The translations under genes were made by a program, and so were the position numbers. Positions 58,271 through 64,000 of a stretch of 64,000 nucleotides of DNA are shown in pieces. The first letter of the stretch is position 1; each line of letters opens with the position of its first letter. The notes below the pieces were generated by a model. That model did not search any database, had not been told where the DNA came from, and was given only the letters and a program-made list of their open reading frames with translations. This DNA is from Paraburkholderia acidisoli (lineage in GTDB: Bacteria > Pseudomonadota > Gammaproteobacteria > Burkholderiales > Burkholderiaceae), in assembly GCF_009789675.1 (NCBI RefSeq), contig NZ_CP046913.1, positions 1,674,001-1,738,000 of the forward strand. The letters are read 5' to 3'.

Positions 58271-60868
58271 TCAGTGCACGACGCGTTCGAACACGAACTT
58301 GCCGTCGTGGATATCGACGGGAATCACGTCCTTCGGTCCGAACTTGCCCGCGAGAATCAGCTTGGCGACCGGATTCTCGATCTGCTGCTGGATCGCGCGC
58401 TTGAGCGGCCGCGCGCCGAACAGCGGGTCGTAGCCCACCTTGCCGATCTGCTCCAGCGCCTCGTCCGACACCACGAGTTCCATGTCGAGCTTGGCGAGAC
58501 GCTCCTGCACGCGTTGCAGCTGGATCTTCGCGATCGATTCGATGTTCGAGCGATCGAGCGCATGGAACACCACGACTTCGTCGATCCGGTTCAGGAACTC
58601 GGGGCGGAACTGCTGCTTCACCTCGTTCCACACGGCGTCCTTCACCGCTTCCTGCGGCTCGCCCGCCATCGCCTGGATCAGATGCGAACCGAGGTTCGAC
58701 GTCATCACGATCACCGTGTTCTTGAAGTCCACGGTGCGGCCCTGACCGTCGGTCATGCGGCCGTCGTCGAGCACCTGCAAGAGCACGTTGAACACGTCCG
58801 GATGCGCCTTCTCGATCTCGTCGAGCAGGATCACGCTATACGGCTTGCGGCGCACGGCTTCGGTCAGATAACCGCCTTCCTCGTAGCCCACGTAGCCCGG
58901 CGGCGCGCCGATCAAGCGCGCGACGCTGTGCTTCTCCATGAACTCGCTCATGTCGATGCGGATGAGATGCTCCTCCGAATCGAACAGGAAGCCCGCCAGC
59001 GCCTTGCACAGCTCCGTCTTGCCCACGCCCGTGGGCCCGAGGAACAGGAACGAGCCGTAGGGCTTGTTCGGGTCCGCGAGACCGGCGCGCGACCGGCGGA
59101 TCGCGTCGGCCACCGCATTGATCGCCTCGTCCTGGCCAACCACGCGCTCATGCAGCTTGTCTTCGATCAGCAGCAGCTTTTCGCGCTCGCCCTGCATCAT
59201 GCGCGAGACCGGAATGCCGGTCGAACGGGAGACCACTTCCGCGATTTCCTCGGCGCCCACCTGAGTGCGCAGCAGGCGCGGACGCGTCGGGTTGTTCTGC
59301 TCGTTGGCCTCGGCCTGGGTCACCTGCTTCAACTGCGCCTCGAGTTGCGGCAGCTTGCCGTACTGCAACTCCGCGACCTTTTCGAGCTTGCCTTCGCGCT
59401 GGAACTTCGTGATCTCGGCGCGCACCTTGTCGATGTCTTCCTTGATCTGCGCGCTGCCTTGCACCGCGGCTTTCTCGGCGGTCCAGATCTCTTCGAGATC
59501 CTTGTATTCGAGGCTCAACCGGTCGATTTCCTCTTCGATCAGTTGCAGACGCTTCTGCGACGCTTCGTCCTTCTCCTTCTTGACGGCCTCGCGCTCGATC
59601 TTGAGCTGGATCAGCCGGCGATCGAGCCGGTCCATCTCTTCCGGCTTCGAGTCGATTTCCATCTTGATCTTCGAAGCGGCTTCGTCGATCAGGTCGATGG
59701 CCTTGTCGGGCAGAAAACGATCCGTGATGTAACGATGCGACAGCTCCGCGGCCGCGACGATCGCCGGGTCGGTGATCTCGACGCCATGGTGCAGTTCGTA
59801 CTTCTCCTGCAAGCCGCGCAGGATCGCGATGGTCGCTTCCATCGAAGGCTCCTCGACGAGCACCTTCTGGAACCGGCGTTCGAGCGCCGCGTCCTTCTCG
59901 ATGTACTTGCGATATTCGTCGAGCGTGGTCGCACCGATGCAATGCAGCTCGCCGCGCGAGAGCGCCGGCTTGAGCATGTTGCCCGCGTCGAGCGCGCCTT
60001 CGGCCTTGCCCGCGCCCACCATCGTGTGAATTTCGTCGATGAAGACGATGGTCTGGCCTTCGTCCTTCGCGATGTCGTTGAGCACGCTCTTCAGGCGCTC
60101 CTCGAACTCGCCGCGATACTTCGCGCCCGCGAGCAGCGCCGCCATGTCGAGCGAGAGCACGCGCTTGCCCTTGAGCGTTTCCGGCACTTCGCCGTTGACG
60201 ATGCGCTGCGCGAGCCCTTCGACGATGGCTGTCTTGCCCACGCCCGGTTCGCCGATCAGCACCGGATTGTTCTTGGTGCGGCGTTGCAGGATCTGGATCG
60301 AGCGGCGGATTTCGTCGTCGCGGCCGATCACGGGGTCGAGCTTGCCCGAACGCGCGCGCTCGGTCAGGTCGACGGTGTACTTCTTGAGCGCCTCGCGCTG
60401 GCTTTCGGCGTCCTGGCTATGTACCTGCGCGCCGCCGCGCACCGCGACGATGGCCGCTTCGAGCGCCTTGCGCGTGAGCCCGTGCTGACGCGCGAGCCGG
60501 CCCGCTTCGCCCTTGTCCTCGGACACGGCGAGCAGGAACATTTCGCTCGCGATATAGGTGTCGTTGAGCTTTTGCGCTTCGCGGTCGGCCTGATTGAGCA
60601 GGCCCGTGAGTTCGCGGCCGATCTGGACGTTGCCGTCGGTGCCCTGCACCTGCGGCAGACGGTTGATGGCGTCGTTGAGCGCGTTTTGCAGCGCCTGCAC
60701 CTGCACGCCCGCGCGCGACATCAGCGAACGCGCGGAACCGTCCTGCTGCGCGACGAGCGCCGCGAGCAGATGGACCGGTTCGATGTACTGGTTATCGTGG
60801 CCGACGGCGAGGCTCTGCGCGTCGGCAATGGCTTCCTGGAACTTGGTGGTGAGTTTGTCGATTCTCAT
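58271..60868 (-). CDS. clpB: ATP-dependent disaggregase ClpB
   Basis: ClpB is the Hsp100 chaperone that, with DnaK, rescues aggregated proteins. The 865-residue protein has the Clp N domain, AAA-1 with Walker [10 protein letters not shown] (near residue 205), and the long coiled-coil middle domain (rich in Glu/Lys/Arg, about residues 410-530). AAA-2 has Walker [11 protein letters not shown] (near residue 605) and the sensor region [14 protein letters not shown]. There is no ClpP-binding loop, as expected. The promoter matches sigma-32. Confidence 0.97.
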   Translation of the reverse strand: MRIDKLTTKFQEAIADAQSLAVGHDNQYIEPVHLLAALVAQQDGSARSLMSRAGVQVQALQNALNDAINRLPQVQGTDGNVQIGRELTGLLNQADREAQKLNDTYIASEMFLLAVSEDKGEAGRLARQHGLTRKALEAAIVAVRGGAQVHSQDAESQREALKKYTVDLTERARSGKLDPVIGRDDEIRRSIQILQRRTKNNPVLIGEPGVGKTAIVEGLAQRIVNGEVPETLKGKRVLSLDMAALLAGAKYRGEFEERLKSVLNDIAKDEGQTIVFIDEIHTMVGAGKAEGALDAGNMLKPALSRGELHCIGATTLDEYRKYIEKDAALERRFQKVLVEEPSMEATIAILRGLQEKYELHHGVEITDPAIVAAAELSHRYITDRFLPDKAIDLIDEAASKIKMEIDSKPEEMDRLDRRLIQLKIEREAVKKEKDEASQKRLQLIEEEIDRLSLEYKDLEEIWTAEKAAVQGSAQIKEDIDKVRAEITKFQREGKLEKVAELQYGKLPQLEAQLKQVTQAEANEQNNPTRPRLLRTQVGAEEIAEVVSRSTGIPVSRMMQGEREKLLLIEDKLHERVVGQDEAINAVADAIRRSRAGLADPNKPYGSFLFLGPTGVGKTELCKALAGFLFDSEEHLIRIDMSEFMEKHSVARLIGAPPGYVGYEEGGYLTEAVRRKPYSVILLDEIEKAHPDVFNVLLQVLDDGRMTDGQGRTVDFKNTVIVMTSNLGSHLIQAMAGEPQEAVKDAVWNEVKQQFRPEFLNRIDEVVVFHALDRSNIESIAKIQLQRVQERLAKLDMELVVSDEALEQIGKVGYDPLFGARPLKRAIQQQIENPVAKLILAGKFGPKDVIPVDIHDGKFVFERVVH

Positions 60869-60906
60869 TTAAAACGAGACCTCCGTTTTCTGGACTGTCA
60901 CCAAAT

Positions 60907-60932
60907 TTGAGGGGGATCGCGCGGGTTTCAAG
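60907..60932 (-). promoter_or_regulatory. Sigma-32 heat-shock promoter of clpB
   Basis: The minus strand has CTTGAAA (60932-60926) followed after 11 bases by CCCCTCAA (60914-60907), close to the sigma-32 consensus CTTGAAA / CCCCATNT. It lies about 40 bases upstream of the clpB start. Confidence 0.78.
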
Positions 60933-61139
60933 CGCTATTTCCGTCATTTTTTCCGATTTTTGCGACGGATGCGTGGAAGGCGCGCCAGCGCCCCGATCTG
61001 GCGCGGCTTCGCGAGAATTCGGCGGGATGGGAAAACGACGCGGCATGGCGCCGCGCCGTGTTACGTCGACGGGTTCGACCCGGTGGAGTCCACGAGCCGC
61101 CCGCGGACGACTTCGCTGCGGAGCGCGCCCGCGCCGGGA

Positions 61140-61640
61140 TCAATGCTCGCGCGACGACACCGCTTGCGCCGGCTGCCCGTGCGGCATGAAGCGCACCGGC
61201 GTCAGGCCGAGCAACGCGGTCAGTTCGCTCGCCGGCTGCGCGATTTCGCCGATCGTGTGCCGCTCGAGTTCGGCGAGAAAAGCATCGCGCGCGGCCGCCA
61301 GCGCATGCTTGAGACGGCATTGCGGCTCGATGACACACGTGCGGCGCTCGCCGTTTTCGTCCGGAAAACAGCTCACCAGGGCGAAATCGCTCTCGGTTTC
61401 GCGCACGACGGCACCCACCGTCAGCCCGAGCGAACTGGCCGCGATGCGCAAGCCGCCGTTGCGCCCGCGAATCGTCTCGACCCAGCCGAGCTCGCCCAGC
61501 CGCTGCACGACTTTCATCAGATGGTTCTTCGAAATGCCGTACGCGTCGGAGATTTCCTGGATCGTCGCGAGGCTGTCGCGGCGCAGCGCGAGATACAGCA
61601 TCACGCGCAGCGAATAGTCGGTGTAATCGGTCAATCTCAT
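61140..61640 (-). CDS. nsrR: Rrf2 family regulator, probable nitric-oxide sensor NsrR
   Basis: A 166-residue Rrf2 regulator with the opening MRLTDYTDYSLRVMLYLA and the HTH ISDAYGISKNHLMKVVQRLG, then RGRNGGLRIA, all typical of NsrR. Three cysteines, Cys91, Cys102 and Cys108, would hold the iron-sulfur cluster; the first interval is longer than in E. coli (Cys91, 96, 102). NsrR normally represses NO-detoxifying genes until NO damages the cluster. A truncated globin gene is divergent from it. Confidence 0.9.
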   Translation of the reverse strand: MRLTDYTDYSLRVMLYLALRRDSLATIQEISDAYGISKNHLMKVVQRLGELGWVETIRGRNGGLRIAASSLGLTVGAVVRETESDFALVSCFPDENGERRTCVIEPQCRLKHALAAARDAFLAELERHTIGEIAQPASELTALLGLTPVRFMPHGQPAQAVSSREH

Positions 61641-62029
61641 GAGCAAGGGCGCGGCGGAGCGCGGCGGGCAGAATCCATACGATAACATGTAGATTGCATG
61701 CGGGTTTTAGTGAGCCTGGGTATCATGGCCTTTTTGTGGTGCGACGGGTTTGCGCCTCGATCGTGCGTTGCTTTTATGGCGATGACATTTCGAGTGAGAG
61801 GGTTCAGGTGGCAGTCAAGCGGCGATCGGGTGCGGTTTTGCGCGTTGCTTTGCGCGTTGTTTCGTGCCGTAATCTCGCACCGGAGTTCACGTTCGATCGT
61901 GTGCCCAATCGGCTTGCCGCACTCCAGCGCGACGCCAGACCGCATCGCTCGCCGCCGAAGTCTGCACGATCATTGCACGCACCCTTCGTACACGCCAGGC
62001 TGCTTGTCAGGCTTTACCGGATTTCCCCG
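61641..62029. other. Divergent region between nsrR and the globin gene
   Basis: About 390 bases with one NsrR-like dyad (annotated). An open frame runs into the globin gene in phase from 61694, but it lacks a ribosome binding site and globin similarity, so I leave it out. Confidence 0.45.
61686..61700. promoter_or_regulatory. Candidate NsrR operator
   Basis: CATGTA-GAT-TGCATG is a 6-bp inverted repeat with one mismatch. NsrR sites commonly have ATGTAT/ATGCAT-type half-sites. It lies 46 bases upstream of the nsrR start, so it may mediate autoregulation and control of the globin gene. Confidence 0.5.
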
Positions 62030-62584
62030 ATGACACCCACCGAACGCCACGCGCGTCCCACCGAAGCGAACATTCGCGAACTCGTCTACGCGTTCTACGA
62101 CCGCGTACGCGCCGACGCCGACCTCGGCCCGCTCTTCGACAGCCTGCTGGCCGGCCGCTGGGACGAACATCTGCCGAAAATGTGCCGCTTCTGGTCGAGC
62201 ATCGTACTGGGCGCCAAAAGTTATCGCGGCAACGTACAGCAGGCCCACGATCCGGTGCCGGGTGTCGAGCCGCGGCATTTCAGCCGCTGGCTTTATCTTT
62301 TCCTCGATACGGTGGAAGCACGATTCGAGCCTGCCGCGGCCGTGCAATTCATGGAGCCGGCGCTGCGCATCGCGCAAAGCTTGCAGTTGAGCCGCTTCGG
62401 CTGGGATTACACGATTCCGCCGGAACAACAGGCGATCCTCGACCAGATCGCGCCGCGCCGCCACCCGAAGGGACACGGCCACGATTTGCCGGAGCGCGCC
62501 ACGGGCGAGCCATTCCCCACGCGTATCATCGGCCGTCCGGTGGCTGCCGATGAAGACGAAGGCGCCCGGGAATCGACGCATTGA
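62030..62584 (+). CDS. Group III truncated hemoglobin
   Basis: A 184-residue protein whose first 130 residues follow the group III truncated globin pattern. It starts with IRELVYAFYDRVRADADLGPLF, continues with WDEHLPKMCRFWSSIVLG and SYRGNVQQAH (His of the distal/E region), and the proximal His lies in EPRHFSRWLYLF. The glycine motifs of groups I and II are absent, as expected. About 50 extra residues form a charged C-terminal tail. Its place beside nsrR suggests an NO- or peroxynitrite-related role. Confidence 0.87.
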   Translation: MTPTERHARPTEANIRELVYAFYDRVRADADLGPLFDSLLAGRWDEHLPKMCRFWSSIVLGAKSYRGNVQQAHDPVPGVEPRHFSRWLYLFLDTVEARFEPAAAVQFMEPALRIAQSLQLSRFGWDYTIPPEQQAILDQIAPRRHPKGHGHDLPERATGEPFPTRIIGRPVAADEDEGARESTH

Positions 62585-62846
62585 AGGTGACCGCCCATGA
62601 GCGCGGGTTGCCGATCGGCGCTCGACAACGCTCCACTGACGCCTGACTAACCGCCTGCCTGACTGCCTGACTGAGCGCGTAACCGCCGCATGACTGAGAA
62701 GCCCGACGACGATCGCTCAAACCAGCGTGCAGCCGTCAATCGGGCCAAATCGGATCCAATTCGGGCCGTTAGTTGCATCACGATAAACGCGCGTGTTTCC
62801 ATCAATTGCGGCGAGTGGCGCGACCTAACCCACCGCGCCACCGCTC

Positions 62847-63329
62847 CTACTCGCCGCTCTCTCGCCCGTTCCCCGAGACCACGCCCCAGCGCGCCCGCGC
62901 CGCGTCGTCGCTTTCACGCGCATCCACCCAGCGCGCGCCGCCGGGCGTCTCTTCCTTCTTCCAGAACGGCGCTTCGGTCTTGAGGTAGTCCATCACGAAC
63001 TCGCAGGACGCGAACGCATCGCCGCGATGCTTCGACGTGGTCGCCACCAGCACGATCTGGTCGAGCGGCGCGAGCTTGCCCACGCGGTGCACGATCAGCA
63101 CCTCGATGCCGGGCCAGCGCTGCCGCGCCGTATCGACGATCGCTTCCAGCGCCTTTTCCGTCATGCCGGGGTAATGCTCGAGTTCGAGCGAAGCCACCGT
63201 GCTGCCGTCGTTGAGATCGCGCACCGTGCCGACGAAGCACGCCACCGCGCCCACCGCCGGATTGTGCGCACGCAGTTGCGCAACCTCGGTCGTGAGGTCG
63301 AAATCCTCGGTCTGCACGCGTACCGGCAT
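62847..63329 (-). CDS. moaE: Molybdopterin synthase catalytic subunit MoaE
   Basis: MoaE, with MoaD, converts cyclic pyranopterin monophosphate to molybdopterin. The 160-residue protein has AVACFVGTVRDLN, LELEHYPGMTEKAL, the HRVGKLAP motif, SKHRGDAF and the catalytic Lys in TEAPFWKKE. It lies 10 bases downstream of moaD on the minus strand, so the two subunits are made together. Confidence 0.95.
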   Translation of the reverse strand: MPVRVQTEDFDLTTEVAQLRAHNPAVGAVACFVGTVRDLNDGSTVASLELEHYPGMTEKALEAIVDTARQRWPGIEVLIVHRVGKLAPLDQIVLVATTSKHRGDAFASCEFVMDYLKTEAPFWKKEETPGGARWVDARESDDAARARWGVVSGNGRESGE

Positions 63330-63339
63330 GGTCGAGTCC

Positions 63340-63597
63340 TCAGCCGCCCGTGACGGGCGGGAAAAACGCGACTTCGCAGCCCTCGGTGATGCGCGTGCGC
63401 GGGTCGGTCATCACGTGATTGCAGGCCATGCGCAGCGCGCGGCCCTCGGCGAGCGTCTCCGCCCAGACGCCGCCGCGCGCGCGCAGCCAGCCGCGCACGT
63501 CGCCGACCGTAACGATGCTCTCGGGCAGCGTGACCGTTTCGTCCGCGACGCCCAGCGCCTCGCGCACGCTCGCAAAAAATTTCAACTGGATCTTCAT
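63340..63597 (-). CDS. moaD: Molybdopterin synthase sulfur carrier subunit MoaD
   Basis: An 85-residue ubiquitin-fold sulfur carrier. It begins MKIQLKFFASVREALG and ends with the essential Gly-Gly in FFPPVTGG, where the thiocarboxylate is formed. Between moeA and moaE on the same strand. Confidence 0.95.
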   Translation of the reverse strand: MKIQLKFFASVREALGVADETVTLPESIVTVGDVRGWLRARGGVWAETLAEGRALRMACNHVMTDPRTRITEGCEVAFFPPVTGG

Positions 63598-63621
63598 GGA
63601 GTGGGAGCCTGCTTCGGCAAC

Positions 63622-64000
63622 TCAGTACAGCAGTTCGGTGAACGGAATGAAGCGCACGGTCTCGCCCGCGCTGATCTGGTGATTGGGCGGATTGTCGATG
63701 ACGCCGTCGCCCCACACGGTGGAGGTGAGCACCGCCGAACTCTGGTTCGAGAACAGATCGAGCCCGCCCGCCGGATTGACGCGCGCGCGCAGGAACTCGT
63801 TGCGGCGATCGCTCTTCGCCTGCGCGAAATCGGCGCGCAGCGAGAGCGCGCGCGGCGCCACGTGCGTGACGCCCGCGAGACGCAGCAGGAACGGCCGCAC
63901 GAACAGCAGGAAGGTGACGAAACTCGACACCGGGTTGCCCGGCAAGCCGATGAAGAACGCTTCGCCCTGCGCCGCCGCGCCGTCCTGGGCCGGCCGCCTT
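63622..64000 (-). CDS. moeA: Molybdopterin molybdenumtransferase MoeA, C-terminal part (cut by window edge)
   Basis: Only the last 125 or so codons are inside the window; the N-terminus lies beyond position 64000. The conserved GLPGNPVSSFVTFLLFVRPF (MoeA/MogA motif) is visible, followed by the C-terminal domain IV. MoeA inserts molybdate into molybdopterin. The gene order is moeA-moaD-moaE. Confidence 0.93.
   Translation of the reverse strand, partial: RRPAQDGAAAQGEAFFIGLPGNPVSSFVTFLLFVRPFLLRLAGVTHVAPRALSLRADFAQAKSDRRNEFLRARVNPAGGLDLFSNQSSAVLTSTVWGDGVIDNPPNHQISAGETVRFIPFTELLY

Noticed and set aside
57848..60910. A plus-strand open frame of 1020 codons opposite clpB
   Set aside because: It is the mirror of a strongly conserved ClpB gene; its product is Arg/Leu/His-rich with no domain, and GC-rich third positions in clpB keep the opposite frame open.
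61060..61120. A tRNA-like T-loop word (GGGTTCGACCC)
   Set aside because: No acceptor stem, anticodon arm or D-arm can be built around it.
61694..62029. A 112-codon upstream extension of the truncated globin gene
   Set aside because: No ribosome binding site, no globin or signal features, and the family start fits the ATG at 62030.
62585..62846. Possible small gene and CCTGACT-type short repeats between the globin gene and moaE
   Set aside because: The open frames lack ribosome binding sites and known features; the repeat words are few and irregular.

Overview
The window is a 64 kb stretch of a high-GC (roughly two thirds G+C) beta-proteobacterial chromosome. Gene content and protein sequences point to the family Burkholderiaceae, most likely a Paraburkholderia/Caballeronia-like organism. 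Markers are the phaC-phaA-phaB-phaR polyhydroxybutyrate cluster, the second thiolase BktB, the surE-pcm-nlpD-rpoS chain, dnaX-ybaB-recR with a small SRP RNA, and an acetoin dehydrogenase cluster driven by AcoR. I saw no prophage, insertion sequence, CRISPR array, tRNA or rRNA. It reads as ordinary core chromosome with some accessory metabolic operons. Genus assignment is inference.

Layout. 1-8.9 kb: a secreted protein, an MDR-family reductase, serB and metC (convergent around a strong bidirectional terminator), an exported protein, and a rimO-kdgK-bktB run. 9.4-14.6 kb: the PHB operon phaC, phaA, phaB and the regulator phaR on the minus strand; PhaC carries an unusual NPF-repeat N-terminus. 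15-20.6 kb: rluD-pgeF (ATGA overlap), divergent bamD, rlmD, then a small membrane protein and a BamE-like lipoprotein. 20.7-24.9 kb: a GH28 polygalacturonase-type lipoprotein and a divergent endonuclease/exonuclease/phosphatase-family protein. The region between them holds two GntR/FadR-type operator palindromes ten helical turns apart. A 3'-5' exonuclease follows. 24.9-28.8 kb: rpoS, nlpD, pcm, surE. 29-34.3 kb: a quinone oxidoreductase, a nitrate/sulfonate-type ABC importer and a CoA-transferase. 34.4-38.6 kb: recR, ybaB, dnaX and the 4.5S RNA gene. 39-41 kb: trxA and rho. 41-44.6 kb: a MerR regulator overlapping an MFS transporter gene, then mtfA and L31 type B. 44.9-48 kb: a membrane glycosyltransferase-like protein and a MATE exporter. 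48-56.7 kb: the acetoin operon acoX-SDR-acoA-acoB-acoC-lipA, with a canonical sigma-54 promoter, and the divergent activator acoR. 57-64 kb: an exported HhH protein, a YidB-family protein, clpB with a sigma-32 promoter, nsrR with a group III truncated globin, then moaE, moaD and the end of moeA.

How the genes fit together. Acetoin cleavage (aco) yields acetyl-CoA, which PhaA, PhaB and PhaC can store as PHB; BktB widens thiolase substrate range toward C5 units. RpoS, ClpB, SurE and Pcm form a stress and protein-repair set. NsrR and the truncated globin suggest a nitric-oxide response. The most interesting unexplained signals are the paired palindromes between the GH28 and phosphatase-fold genes, the NPF-repeat arm of PhaC, the acidic tail of RluD, the exported HhH protein with a histone-like Lys/Ala tail, the GTCTC/GAGAC dyads around the acetoin promoter, and perfect hairpins between trxA and rho and between ybaB and recR. 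I do not claim a wholly new biological system; these are specific, testable observations.
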